The notes below the pieces were generated by a model. It made no database searches and was not told where the DNA came from. It worked only from the letters and a program-made list of their open reading frames with translations. The position numbers were made by a program, and so were the translations under genes. Source: Agromyces terreus (GTDB lineage: Bacteria; Actinomycetota; Actinomycetes; Actinomycetales; Microbacteriaceae). Taken from it: a stretch of 64,000 nucleotides of DNA. Position 1 is the first letter of the stretch. Every line of letters starts with the position of its first letter. Shown here piece after piece: positions 17,939 to 27,022 of the stretch. The stretch covers positions 682,001 to 746,000 of the forward strand of contig NZ_WBIS01000001.1 of NCBI RefSeq assembly GCF_009749465.1, read 5' to 3'.

Positions 17939-19885
17939 ATGTCGCTTCTCGAGTCGATCGGAGGTCCCCGCGACCTCGACGCGCTCTCGAAGGAGCAGCT
18001 CGAACAACTCGCCGTCGAGATCCGCGAACACCTCGTCCGCAACGTCGCGAAGACGGGCGGTCACCTGGGGCCGAACCTCGGCGTGGTCGAACTGACCGTC
18101 GCGATGCATCGGGTGTTCGACTCTCCGCGCGACGCGATCGTGTTCGACACCGGTCACCAGTCGTACGTCCACAAGCTCCTCACCGGTCGCCAGGACTTCT
18201 CGACGCTCCGACAGCAGGGCGGCCTCGCGGGGTATCCGCAGCGTGCGGAGTCCGAGCACGACATCGTCGAGAGCTCGCACGCCTCGAGCTCCCTGTCGTG
18301 GGCCGACGGCATCTCGAGGGCGTTCGCGATGACCGGGCAGGGCGATCGCACGGTCGTCGCGGTGGTGGGCGACGGGGCTCTCACCGGCGGCATGACCTGG
18401 GAGGCGCTCAACAACATCAGCGACGACAACAACCGTCGACTGATCATCGTCGTGAACGACAACGGCCGATCCTACGCCCCGACGATCGGCGGCATGGCCC
18501 GGTTCCTCAACGGCGTCCGCACACGGCGCAGCTATCGCAACCTCTATCTGACCAGCCAGCGGGCCTTCGACAAGCTCGGCGGGCCGGGCCGGGCCGTCTA
18601 CCGCGGCATCCGGGGCGGCACGCACGGATTCCTCTCGCGCTTCTCGAACAACGAGGCCCTGTATTCGAACCTCGACATCAAGTACATCGGCCCTGTGCAC
18701 GGCCATGACGTCTCAGCCATGATCGAAGCCCTCGAGCAGGCCAAGAACTACGGCGCCCCGGTCATCGTGCATGCGATCACCGAGAAGGGCCGCGGCTACG
18801 AGCCGGCGCTGAAGGACGTCGCCGATCAGTTCCACGCGGTCGGGCAGATCGACCCGGGCACCGGAGAGTCCCTGGAGACGAGCGGCGCCACGAGCTGGAC
18901 GAGCGTGTTCGGCGACAGGCTCGTCGAGCTGGCCGCCGAGAACGACCGCATCGTCGGCATCACGGCCGCGATGCTGAGACCGACCGGGCTCCACAAGATG
19001 GCCGAGCGATTCCCCGATCGGGTCATCGACGTCGGCATCGCCGAGCAGCACGCGGCGACCTCCGCGGCGGGGCTCGCATTCGGTGGGATGCATCCGGTCG
19101 TGGCGATCTACGCCACGTTCATCAACCGGGCGTTCGACCAGGTGCTCATGGACGTCGCGCTTCACAGAGCCGGGGTGACCTTCGTGCTCGATCGCGCGGG
19201 CGTGACGGGCCCCGACGGCCCGAGCCACCACGGCGTCTGGGACCTCGCGATCCTGCAGGTGGTGCCCGGCATCCGGCTCGCCGCACCGCGCGACTCGACC
19301 CGCCTCGAGGAGGAGCTCGCCGAGGCGGTCGCCGTCGACGACGGGCCGACGGCGCTCCGCTTCCCCAAGGGCAGCGTCGGCCGGTTCTATGACGCGGTCC
19401 GCCGCACCGACGACGGGGTCGACGTGCTGCGCGAGGGCCGAGGCAAAGACGTGCTCATCGTCACGGTGGGCCCGATGGCCGGGATCGGGCTCGACGTCGC
19501 CGAGCGACTCGCGGCGCAGGGCATCGATGCCACGGTCGTCGATCCGCGCTGGGTCGTTCCCGTCCCGAAGTCCGTCGTGGATCTCTCGGCCGAGCACCGC
19601 CTCGTGGTCTGCATCGAAGACGGCATCCGCGTGGGCGGCATCGGCACGCGCATCCGCCAAGACCTCCGCGAGGCGAACGTCGACACCGCGGTGACCGAGG
19701 TCGGCCTTCCCGACGAATTCCTCGACCATGCGTCTCGCGCCCAGATCCTGGAGAAGACCCGCCTCACCGCGCAGGACATCGCCCAAGACGTCACCGGCAT
19801 GGTGCTCGGTTCGAAGCTGCCGTACGCGCGCGGCGTCTCGAGCGACACCGGTTCGTCGACGATCGTCGCCGGCAGCGAACACTGA
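17939..19885 (+). CDS. dxs: 1-Deoxy-D-xylulose-5-phosphate synthase
   Basis: The enzyme condenses pyruvate and glyceraldehyde-3-phosphate to DXP, the first step of the non-mevalonate isoprenoid pathway, with thiamine diphosphate. The 648 residues have the TPP motif (GDGALTGGMTWEALNNI), a central transketolase-like pyrimidine domain with the catalytic Glu context GIAEQHAA, and a C-terminal transketolase domain. GAAAGGTGG precedes the ATG at 17939; a GTG nine bases upstream is in frame but lies inside that site. The position near acn, rnd and DUF3000 matches actinobacterial synteny. Confidence 0.97.
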   Translation: MSLLESIGGPRDLDALSKEQLEQLAVEIREHLVRNVAKTGGHLGPNLGVVELTVAMHRVFDSPRDAIVFDTGHQSYVHKLLTGRQDFSTLRQQGGLAGYPQRAESEHDIVESSHASSSLSWADGISRAFAMTGQGDRTVVAVVGDGALTGGMTWEALNNISDDNNRRLIIVVNDNGRSYAPTIGGMARFLNGVRTRRSYRNLYLTSQRAFDKLGGPGRAVYRGIRGGTHGFLSRFSNNEALYSNLDIKYIGPVHGHDVSAMIEALEQAKNYGAPVIVHAITEKGRGYEPALKDVADQFHAVGQIDPGTGESLETSGATSWTSVFGDRLVELAAENDRIVGITAAMLRPTGLHKMAERFPDRVIDVGIAEQHAATSAAGLAFGGMHPVVAIYATFINRAFDQVLMDVALHRAGVTFVLDRAGVTGPDGPSHHGVWDLAILQVVPGIRLAAPRDSTRLEEELAEAVAVDDGPTALRFPKGSVGRFYDAVRRTDDGVDVLREGRGKDVLIVTVGPMAGIGLDVAERLAAQGIDATVVDPRWVVPVPKSVVDLSAEHRLVVCIEDGIRVGGIGTRIRQDLREANVDTAVTEVGLPDEFLDHASRAQILEKTRLTAQDIAQDVTGMVLGSKLPYARGVSSDTGSSTIVAGSEH

Positions 19886-20001
19886 GGCCGCGTCCCGCGG
19901 GCGTCACGCGCCGCAGATCTCCTCGGCGCGCCGTCGGACTGCGCGTCTCGGTCGGCTGATACCCGAGCGCTCGAGGTGTTCGCCCCGTTCGACCCGGGCA
20001 G

Positions 20002-20046
20002 ACCGAAGGGGTCGGATCCGCCTGCTGCAGATCCGACCCCTTCGGT
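20002..20046. terminator. Bidirectional terminator between dxs and fadB
   Basis: ACCGAAGGGGTCGGATC (20002-20018) pairs perfectly over 17 bp with GATCCGACCCCTTCGGT (20030-20046) around an 11-nt loop, with TTCG after it on the plus strand. It lies between convergent genes and can serve both. Confidence 0.8.
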
Positions 20047-20058
20047 TTCGATCGAGTG

Positions 20059-22200
20059 CTACGCCTCGACGCCGCGGACGGGCGGGTTGTGGAACGTCGA
20101 CCCGAAGACGCGCTCCGAGGCCCCGACCCGGTCGAGGTACGGCGTGACGCCGCCCATCTGGAACGGGAATCCGGCCCCGAGGATCATGCAGAGGTCGATG
20201 TCCTCGGCCGCGGCCACCACCTCGTCGTCGAGCATCAGCTTGATCTCGCGAGCGAGACCGTCTTGGAGCGCCACGAGGATCTCGTCGGTGCTGCGGGGGC
20301 TCTTGCCGCCCGCGACGATCTTCAGGGCGCCCTTGTCGAAGCCCTTGACCTTGCCCTTGTCGTCCTTGTCGAGCAGCTTCCCGTAGTCGGCGAGGCGGTG
20401 CAGGTTCTCGCTCCGGTAGAACCGGTCGGGGAAGGCCGCGTGGTGCGTGTCGAGCACATGCGCGCCGACCTTGAGACCGACGAGATCGAGCAGCACCGAC
20501 GGCGCCATCGGCAGGCCGAGGGGCGCGATCGCGGTGTCGACCGTTTCGAACGAGGTTCCCTCGTCGACCGCCTTCATGGCCTCGCCGAGCAGGACGGCGA
20601 GGAGGCGGTTCACCACGAACCCGGGAGTGTCGGCCGTGATCACGGCGTTCTTCTTCAGGTTCTTGGCCGTCACCATCGCCGTCGAGAGCGTGGCGTCGTC
20701 GGTGCGGGAGGTCTTCACGACCTCGATCAGCGGCATGAGCGCCACCGGGGTGAAGAAGTGGAAGCCGACGAGCCGTTCGGGGTGGGCGAGCTTGGCGCCG
20801 ATCTGCTCCACGGAGAGCGATGAGGTGTTCGTGGCGAGCACCGCCTCGGGGGAGATGAACTGCTCGACTTCGGCGAAGACGTCCTGCTTGATCTCGAGCT
20901 CCTCGAAGACGGCTTCGATGACCCAGTCGCAATCGGCGAAGTCGGCCTTGTCGGTCGTGCCGGTGACGAGCGCCTTCAGACGGTTCGCCTCGTCGGGGGA
21001 GATTCGGCCCTTGCCGAGCAGGGCGTCGATCTCATCGGCGATGTAGGCCACGCCCTTGTCGACGCGTGCCCGGTCGATGTCGGTGATGACGACGGGCACC
21101 CGCAGGCGGCGGACGAAGAGCAGGGCGAGCTGGCTGGCCATGTATCCGGCGCCGAGCACGCCGACCTTGGTGACCTTCTTCGCGATCGCCTTGTCGGGGG
21201 CGCCGGCCGGGCGCTTCGCACGCTTCTGCACGAGGTTGAACGAGTAGATCGACGCCTGCAGCTGATCGCCGGCGATGAGGTCGGCGAGCACCTCGTCCTC
21301 GCGCTGGAAGCCCTCGGCGCGGGTGCCGCTCTTCGCGGCCTTCATGAGGTCGAGCGCCGCGTACGGGGCCTGCGGCACCGTGCCGATGCGCTTGGCGAGC
21401 ATGTCGCGCGCGACCTTGATCGCGATGTCCCACTTGGCGAGCCGCTCGAGCTTGCCCGGCTCGTTCGGACGCTTGACCTTGACGGTGCCGCCGATGACCC
21501 CGTCGGCCCACTTCAGCGAATCCTCGAGGTAGCTGACCGACGGGAAGATCGCATCGGCGATGCCGAGATCGAAGGCGTCCTGCGCCTTCATGGTGCGGTT
21601 CTGCTTCAGCGGGTTCTCGATGATCACCTTGAGGGCGTTCTCGATGCCGATGAGGTTCGGGAGGATCGTCGCGCCGCCCCAGCCGGGGATCAGACCGAGG
21701 AAGACCTCGGGAAGCGCGAGCGCCGGTGCGGATGCATCCACCGTGCGGTAGTCGGCGTGCAGCCCGATCTCGAGGCCTCCGCCGAGGGCCAGCCCGTTCG
21801 TGAAGGCGAACGACGGCACTCCGACCTCGGAGAGCTTGCTGAGCGCGTGGTGGCCGAGCTGGACGAACTTCTTCGCCGTCTCCTTGTCGGGGATCTCGGC
21901 GACCTTGGACAGATCGGCGCCGGCGGCGAGGATGAACGGCTTGCCGGTCACCGCGACGGCGTCGATCTCGCCCGCGGCGGCCCTGGCCTTGAGGGCGTCG
22001 AGCGTGCTCGCGTACTCGAGCAGCGTGGCCGCGCCGAGCGTGTTGGGCCGCGTGTGGTCGCGGCCGTTGTCGAGGGTGACGAGCGCGAGGATCTTGCCCG
22101 AGGGGAGGCGGATGTCGCGGACGTAGGAGTGCGTCACGACCTCGTCGTCGCCCGCGAGGGCGACGAGCGAGTCGAAGTCGATGGTCGAGTAGTCGGTCAT
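20059..22200 (-). CDS. fadB: Bifunctional enoyl-CoA hydratase / 3-hydroxyacyl-CoA dehydrogenase
   Basis: This 713-residue beta-oxidation enzyme joins a crotonase domain and a dehydrogenase. The hydratase part (about residues 40-230) has the oxyanion region PFILAAGADLSKV and the two glutamates E144 and E165. The NAD-binding Rossmann segment begins near residue 345 (VGVLGAGYMA), and the dehydrogenase catalytic His is in GFHFFTPV. It hydrates trans-2-enoyl-CoA and oxidises the product. Its ATG overlaps the thiolase stop codon (ATGA), so fadA-fadB is a coupled operon encoding the trifunctional set. Substrate chain length cannot be read from sequence. Confidence 0.94.
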   Translation of the reverse strand: MTDYSTIDFDSLVALAGDDEVVTHSYVRDIRLPSGKILALVTLDNGRDHTRPNTLGAATLLEYASTLDALKARAAAGEIDAVAVTGKPFILAAGADLSKVAEIPDKETAKKFVQLGHHALSKLSEVGVPSFAFTNGLALGGGLEIGLHADYRTVDASAPALALPEVFLGLIPGWGGATILPNLIGIENALKVIIENPLKQNRTMKAQDAFDLGIADAIFPSVSYLEDSLKWADGVIGGTVKVKRPNEPGKLERLAKWDIAIKVARDMLAKRIGTVPQAPYAALDLMKAAKSGTRAEGFQREDEVLADLIAGDQLQASIYSFNLVQKRAKRPAGAPDKAIAKKVTKVGVLGAGYMASQLALLFVRRLRVPVVITDIDRARVDKGVAYIADEIDALLGKGRISPDEANRLKALVTGTTDKADFADCDWVIEAVFEELEIKQDVFAEVEQFISPEAVLATNTSSLSVEQIGAKLAHPERLVGFHFFTPVALMPLIEVVKTSRTDDATLSTAMVTAKNLKKNAVITADTPGFVVNRLLAVLLGEAMKAVDEGTSFETVDTAIAPLGLPMAPSVLLDLVGLKVGAHVLDTHHAAFPDRFYRSENLHRLADYGKLLDKDDKGKVKGFDKGALKIVAGGKSPRSTDEILVALQDGLAREIKLMLDDEVVAAAEDIDLCMILGAGFPFQMGGVTPYLDRVGASERVFGSTFHNPPVRGVEA

Positions 22201-23405
22201 GCGCGCTTCTTCGCCTTCTTGTCGAAGTTCGGGTTCTCCCAGATCATGGTGCCGCCCTGGCCGAGGCCGACGCACATGCTCGTGATGCCGTAGCGCACGT
22301 CGGGCCGCTCGGTGAACTGGCTGGCGAGCTGGTTCATCAATCGGACGCCCGACGAGGCGAGCGGGTGGCCGACCGCGATCGCGCCGCCCCAGGGGTTGAC
22401 GCGGGGGTCGTCGTCGGCGATGCCGTAGTGGTCGAGGAACGAGAGCACCTGCACCGCGAACGCCTCGTTCATCTCGAAGAGGTCGATGTCGTCGATGGTC
22501 AGGCCGGCCTTGCGGAGCGCCTTCTCGGTGGCGGGGATCGGGCCGATGCCCATGATCTCGGGGTCGACGCCGGCGAAGGCGTAGCTGACGAGCTTCATCT
22601 TCGGCGCGAGGCCGAGTTCCTTCGCGGTGTCGCCGGAGGCGAGCAGGGCGGCGGTGGCGCCGTCGTTGAGTCCCGAGGCGTTGCCGGCGGTGACGCGCCC
22701 GTGCGGGCGGAACGGGGTCTTCAGGCCCGCGAGGCCCTCGAGCGTGGTCTCGGGGCGCATGACCTCGTCCTGCGTGGCGAGCCCCCAGCCCTGCTCGGTG
22801 CGGATGGCGACGGGCACGAGGTCCTGCTGGATCTTGCCCGCGCCGTACGCGGCGGCCGTCTTCTGCTGGCTGGCGAGCGCGAAGCGGTCGCTGCGTTCCT
22901 TCGTGAGCTGGGGGAACCGGTCGTGGATGCGCTCGGCGGTCGCACCCATGACGAGCGCGTCCTCGCCGACGAGCCGCTCGGAGAGGAAGCGGGGGTTCGG
23001 GTCCACGCCCGAGCCCATGGGGTGGTGTCCCATGTGCTCGACGCCGCCCGCGATGGCGAGGTCGTACATGCCGAATCCGATGGACCCGGCCATCATGGCC
23101 GCGGCGGTCATCGCGCCGGCGCACATGCGGTCGATCGAGAAGCCGGGAACGGTCTTCGGCAGGCCCGCGAGGATCGCCGCGGTACGGCCGAGCGTGAGGC
23201 CCTGGTCACCGGTCTGGGTCGTCGCCGCGATCGCCACCTCGTCGATGCGGTCCTTCGGGACGTTCGGGTTGCGTTCGAGGAGTCCGACGATCGCCTTCAC
23301 GACGAGATCGTCGGCCCGGGTGTTCCAATACATGCCCTTTTCGCCGGCCTTGCCGAACGGAGTACGGACTCCGTCGACGAACACGACATCAGCTTGATGT
23401 GCCAC
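22197..23405 (-). CDS. fadA: Acetyl-CoA C-acyltransferase (3-ketoacyl-CoA thiolase)
   Basis: The 402-residue thiolase completes the beta-oxidation cycle by cleaving 3-ketoacyl-CoA. The acyl-accepting Cys95 is in DRMCAGAM. The C-terminal His is in WGGAIAVGHPLASSG and the second Cys in GITSMCVGLGQGG, so all catalytic residues are present. The GTG at 23405 gives the usual thiolase N-terminus (ADVVFVDGVRTPFGK) and has AAAGTGAG upstream; an in-frame start 207 bases earlier would overlap rnd. It is the first gene of the fadA-fadB operon. Confidence 0.94.
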   Translation of the reverse strand: MAHQADVVFVDGVRTPFGKAGEKGMYWNTRADDLVVKAIVGLLERNPNVPKDRIDEVAIAATTQTGDQGLTLGRTAAILAGLPKTVPGFSIDRMCAGAMTAAAMMAGSIGFGMYDLAIAGGVEHMGHHPMGSGVDPNPRFLSERLVGEDALVMGATAERIHDRFPQLTKERSDRFALASQQKTAAAYGAGKIQQDLVPVAIRTEQGWGLATQDEVMRPETTLEGLAGLKTPFRPHGRVTAGNASGLNDGATAALLASGDTAKELGLAPKMKLVSYAFAGVDPEIMGIGPIPATEKALRKAGLTIDDIDLFEMNEAFAVQVLSFLDHYGIADDDPRVNPWGGAIAVGHPLASSGVRLMNQLASQFTERPDVRYGITSMCVGLGQGGTMIWENPNFDKKAKKRA

Positions 23406-23481
23406 GCTGCAGCTCACTTTCGATCTGGATGCCTCGATCCTACGAACGTGCCTGAAGGCGGCCTGAATCGCTTGACGGTTC

Positions 23482-24678
23482 CTACGAAACGGGCTTCTCG
23501 GCATCGAGGACCGCTTGTGACGCCTCCACAAAGGCGAGCGAGATCTTCTGTGCCGTAGCGTCAATCTGCCAGCGTCGTGCGCCGAGCCGTTCGAGTTGAG
23601 CCCCGACCGCACCGGCGTCGAGCTCCGTGGGCGGATGCCACGCGAGGCGCCGAAGGTGATCGGGGGTGAGCAGGTTCTCGACCGGCATCTCGAACGTCTC
23701 GGCGATCTCGGTCACGGCGGCCTTGGCGAGACGGAGCCGCGCGTCGGCCTCGGGGTTGCGCATCGCCCAGGCCCGCGGGGGAGGTGGAGCATCGTTCGGA
23801 ACGCGCGTGGCGGGCAGGTCCTCGGAGGACAGGCCGCGTTCGACGGCCACCCACCACCGATCGAGCTCGGTGCGGCTCGCGCGGCCGGTGAACGCCTTGA
23901 GATCGGCGAGACCCTTGCGGGTGCGGGGGAGTGCCTTGACGACGGCGAGGAGCGACGCATCGGGGACCAACCGCCCGGGTGCGACATCCGTGCGGGAGGC
24001 CAGATCGTCGCGCGCCAGCCAGAGCTCTCGGGCGACGGCGAGGTTGCGGGGCGAGCGGACGCCGTGGATGCCCGAGAGGCGACGCCAGGGCTCGGGCCCG
24101 ACGGGCTTCGGCTCGCGGTGGAGCACCGCGTCGAACTCCTCGGCGGCGAGGGCGCTCTTCCCGGTCTCGTCCAGGCGCTCGACGAGACGGTCGCGGACAT
24201 CGACGAGGAGTTCCACGTCGAGAGCGGCATATGTGAGCCACGGCTGAGGGAGGGGGCGTGTCGACCAGTCGGCGGCCGAGTGCTCCTTCGCGAGATGGAT
24301 GCCGAGGAGTTCCTCGACGACGGCGGCGAGGCCGACCCGGGGCATGCCGAGCAGGCGCGCGGCCAGTTCGGTGTCGAAGATGCGAGCCGGATCGAGGCCC
24401 ACCTCGCGGAGGCAGGCGAGGTCCTGGCTCGCGGCGTGCAGCACCCACTCCTCCTCGGAGATGACGGCCTCCAGCGCGGAGAAGTCGGGGATCTGCGGGG
24501 GATCGAACAGGAACGTTCCCGCTCCCCGTCGGTACATCTGGATCAGGTAGGCGCGCTGCGAGTACTTGAATCCGCTCGCGCGCTCCGCATCGACGGCGAT
24601 CGGTCCTTCGCCGTCGGCCATGCGACGGACGGCGTCCTCGAAGTCGGCGGGTGTCTCGATGACCCGCAATTCATCCAC
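23482..24678 (-). CDS. rnd: Ribonuclease D (HRDC domain)
   Basis: This 398-residue 3'-5' exoribonuclease has the DEDD-type catalytic residues: Asp and Glu in AVDAERASG, Asp in HAASQDLACL and Asp in TYAALDVELL, all in the first 180 residues. An HRDC domain follows at about 215-300 (RNLAVARELWLARDDLA...) and a helical C-terminus after it. RNase D trims tRNA 3' ends. The start is GTG with GGAGG upstream, overlapping the end of the DUF3000 gene by 8 bp, so both are in one transcript as in other actinobacteria. Confidence 0.94.
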   Translation of the reverse strand: MDELRVIETPADFEDAVRRMADGEGPIAVDAERASGFKYSQRAYLIQMYRRGAGTFLFDPPQIPDFSALEAVISEEEWVLHAASQDLACLREVGLDPARIFDTELAARLLGMPRVGLAAVVEELLGIHLAKEHSAADWSTRPLPQPWLTYAALDVELLVDVRDRLVERLDETGKSALAAEEFDAVLHREPKPVGPEPWRRLSGIHGVRSPRNLAVARELWLARDDLASRTDVAPGRLVPDASLLAVVKALPRTRKGLADLKAFTGRASRTELDRWWVAVERGLSSEDLPATRVPNDAPPPPRAWAMRNPEADARLRLAKAAVTEIAETFEMPVENLLTPDHLRRLAWHPPTELDAGAVGAQLERLGARRWQIDATAQKISLAFVEASQAVLDAEKPVS

Positions 24679-25267
24679 GATCGGACCTCCGTCTGGGCAG
24701 AGCGGTCACCCCCTCGGATCGAGGAGGCAGCCCTGCCAGCATGCACAACAGTTCGCTCCAGCCTTCCACATGCGCGGCGATGCCGGCATCGAGCGGCGTC
24801 CAGGAGGCCCGCAACTCGATCTGCGCTCCGTCGCCCTGGCGGGCCAGTTCCCCGAATCCGGTGGAGAGGATCTTCGTCGCGGTGCCGGAAGCCGCCACGT
24901 AGTTCGCCCCGCGAGCGTCGAGGGCGTCGACGAGCCAGGACCAGGCGACATCCGCCAGAAACGGATCGAGGCCGATGTCGGTCTCGAGCGGCGCCTGAGC
25001 GAAGCAGACGATGCGGAACCGACCGCCCCAGGGCTCGGGTTCCATCGGGTCGTAGAGCAGCACGAATCGACCGGTGCCGAGTTCCGAGTCGTCGCCGTGC
25101 GGCCCCGGGGACGGGGTGACATCGGCGGAGAGCGCCACCGCGAACGGGGCGAGCGAGCCCGGTGCGGGAATCTCCTGGACGCGCAATTCGGCTCGCGGGG
25201 ATGCCGCACGCAGAGACTGGAGTGCGGCCTCGAACTCAGGGGGGTGATGCGTCGAGGAGTCGGGCAC
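24671..25267 (-). CDS. DUF3000 family protein
   Basis: This 198-residue soluble protein matches the actinobacterial DUF3000 family. The N-terminus (PEFEAALQSLRAA) and the conserved region RFVLLYDP...WGGRFRIVCFAQAPLE...DVAWSWLVDAL are recognisable. The function is unknown. The GTG start at 25267 is preceded at six bases by TAGTCT on the same strand and has no ribosome site, so the transcript is probably leaderless. It overlaps rnd by 8 bp and is likely to be co-transcribed with it. Confidence 0.9.
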   Translation of the reverse strand: MPDSSTHHPPEFEAALQSLRAASPRAELRVQEIPAPGSLAPFAVALSADVTPSPGPHGDDSELGTGRFVLLYDPMEPEPWGGRFRIVCFAQAPLETDIGLDPFLADVAWSWLVDALDARGANYVAASGTATKILSTGFGELARQGDGAQIELRASWTPLDAGIAAHVEGWSELLCMLAGLPPRSEGVTALPRRRSDRG

Positions 25268-25273
25268 GAGTGC

Positions 25274-25283
25274 AGACTAGAGT
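25274..25283. promoter_or_regulatory. Overlapping divergent -10 elements
   Basis: AGACTAGAGTCT holds TAGTCT on the minus strand (25279-25274), six bases from the DUF3000 GTG, and TAGAGT on the plus strand (25278-25283), pointing to the alpha/beta hydrolase. The two -10 boxes share two bases, so one open complex could serve either direction. Confidence 0.45.
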
Positions 25284-25355
25284 CTCGACGAGGGTGCGCC
25301 GCGGCGGCACGCCGCCCCGGGTGACACCGATTCGAGCTTCGGATGGAGGGCGTCG

Positions 25356-26570
25356 ATGGGTCGACGCGGTGGATGGACGGCGGCTGCCGGCGCGATGGCG
25401 CTCACCGCCGCGGCCGCGGCGACGGCCGCACTCGCGACCGCTGTGCTGACGGTCGTGTTCGCGAGGAGGGTCGTCACGCCCGAGCCGATCCGGCGTGACG
25501 ACGTGCGCATCCTCTCGGCCGACCTCCCTCGGAGGGAGGTCCGGCTCGCGGCATCCGACGAGACGCGGATGCATGGGAGCTACGGGCTCTGGTTCGACCA
25601 CGACTCCGGCCATGCGCGCATCGGCGGAATCGTCGGCGACGACGGCCGCGCGGTCACCCGGCGCATCGAGTCGGTGGACTTCGGCCGTCTCGACCGTGCA
25701 GGATCCGGTCGCATGAGCGGGTGGCTGCATCTCGGCCCCTGGGAGATCACCGAGCACTACGAAGACGTCGTCGTCGGCACGCCCCTCGGCCCGGCACCCG
25801 CGTGGCTCGTGCGCGGAGGCCCCTCGGGCGCCGCGTCCGACGCATGGATCATCCAGGTGCACGGCAGGGGAGCGAAACGCCACGAAGGGCTGCGCGCGGT
25901 GCGCCCCGCCCTCGCGGCAGGGTGGACGAGCCTGCTCATCAGCTTCCGGAACGACGGCGAGGCGCCCGCGAGCACCGACCGGAGGTACGGGCTCGGCGGT
26001 ACCGAGTGGGCCGACGTGGTCGCCGCCGTGCGCTTCGCGCGAGCGCACGGCGCACGGCGCATCGTGGTCATGGGCTGGTCCATGGGCGGGGCCATCGCGC
26101 TGCAGGCCGTCCTGAGGTCCGAGGCGGTCCGCGAGTCGCTCGTCGGCGTGATCCTCGACTCGCCGGCGATCGACTGGGTCGACATCCTGCGTTTCCAGGG
26201 GCGGGCGATGGGGCTCCCTTCCGGACTCGGCTCCGCGGTCGCGCATGTGCTCGGCGAGCCGTGGAGCGGCGGACTCACCGGGCTGGCCGCACCCGTGGAC
26301 GTCACCGAGCTCGACCCGATCGCGAGGGCCGACGAATTCTCGACGCCCGTGCTCCTCATGCACAGCGTCGACGACGGTTTCGTCCCGATCGACGGGTCGA
26401 GGCGCTTCGCGGCGGCCCGGCCCGACCTCATCGACTTCGAGGTGTTCGACGGAGCACGGCACACGAAGCTCGCCAACCACGACCCCGAACGCTGGACGGC
26501 GCTCGTCCGGGGAACGTTGGAACGGCTCGCCGCCGCTACGCCGGAAGCTGCTCCCGCAGCTGGCGCTTGA
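25356..26570 (+). CDS. Membrane-anchored or secreted alpha/beta hydrolase
   Basis: The 404-residue protein has an N-terminal membrane segment (about residues 10-37, Ala-rich), which could be an uncleaved anchor, then an extension and an alpha/beta hydrolase domain from about 160. The nucleophile elbow is GWSMGG with Ser242; an acid at Asp339 or Asp340 (HSVDDGF) and His369 (ARHTKL) complete a triad. The class includes esterases and acyl peptidases; the substrate is not evident. GGAGGGCG precedes the ATG. Its last 35 bases overlap the convergent sufE gene. Confidence 0.85.
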   Translation: MGRRGGWTAAAGAMALTAAAAATAALATAVLTVVFARRVVTPEPIRRDDVRILSADLPRREVRLAASDETRMHGSYGLWFDHDSGHARIGGIVGDDGRAVTRRIESVDFGRLDRAGSGRMSGWLHLGPWEITEHYEDVVVGTPLGPAPAWLVRGGPSGAASDAWIIQVHGRGAKRHEGLRAVRPALAAGWTSLLISFRNDGEAPASTDRRYGLGGTEWADVVAAVRFARAHGARRIVVMGWSMGGAIALQAVLRSEAVRESLVGVILDSPAIDWVDILRFQGRAMGLPSGLGSAVAHVLGEPWSGGLTGLAAPVDVTELDPIARADEFSTPVLLMHSVDDGFVPIDGSRRFAAARPDLIDFEVFDGARHTKLANHDPERWTALVRGTLERLAAATPEAAPAAGA

Positions 26571-26973
26571 CCCGGGCGAGCATCGCGGTCATGCCGCGGA
26601 CGCGAAGCGGTGACACGGCCTCGCCGAGACCGAGCGTCTGCGGGTAGTCGTCGGGGATGGCCAGCACCTGTTGAGGGGCGAGCCCGTCGATGCCCTGCAC
26701 CAGGATCGACGCGAACCCCCGGGTCGTCGGCGACTCCGCGGGGGCCGTCGCGTGCAGATGGGCGATGCCGTCGACCACTTCGACGAAGATGAACACCGGC
26801 GACTGGCACTCGACCACGCGTTCGAGCAGGTCGGGATGCTCGTCGTACTCCGCGGGCAACGAGGGCAGCTCGTTCGAGAACTCGAGCAGCAGCTGCAGGC
26901 GGTCGGAGACGCCGAGGGCGAGGAAGTCGTCACGGGTCTCGGCGAGGCGGGTGGGCAGGGTCGAGGAATCCAT
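26536..26973 (-). CDS. sufE: SufE family sulfur-transfer protein
   Basis: This 145-residue protein accepts persulfide from a cysteine desulfurase for Fe-S cluster assembly. The acceptor Cys56 is in the conserved ERVVECQSPVFI, and the SufE core follows (ATAPAESPTTRGFASILV, then GLGEAVSPLRVRGMTAML). Length is typical. It is 49 bp downstream of a sulfurtransferase on the same strand, so the pair may be co-transcribed for sulfur handling; no desulfurase is in the window. The 3' end overlaps the convergent hydrolase gene by 35 bp. Confidence 0.9.
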   Translation of the reverse strand: MDSSTLPTRLAETRDDFLALGVSDRLQLLLEFSNELPSLPAEYDEHPDLLERVVECQSPVFIFVEVVDGIAHLHATAPAESPTTRGFASILVQGIDGLAPQQVLAIPDDYPQTLGLGEAVSPLRVRGMTAMLARVKRQLREQLPA

Positions 26974-27022
26974 CGGTCGATTCTCCCACCGTCGGGCGGA
27001 GGGAGGTCGCGGACGCGGAGGC

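Noticed and set aside
14821..18042. 1073-codon open frame antisense to aconitase, and similar long frames elsewhere (e.g. antisense to tig, thrS and alaS)
   Set aside because: These are by-products of GC-rich codon use: the translations are low-complexity (Arg, Asp, Val, Leu, Glu rich) with no domain, and they lie opposite genes whose families and motifs are certain.
17898..18095. Upstream frame starting at ATG 17898 and overlapping dxs out of phase
   Set aside because: It runs into dxs in the wrong frame, has Ser/Arg-rich shadow composition and no ribosome site; a leaderless start is conceivable but unsupported.
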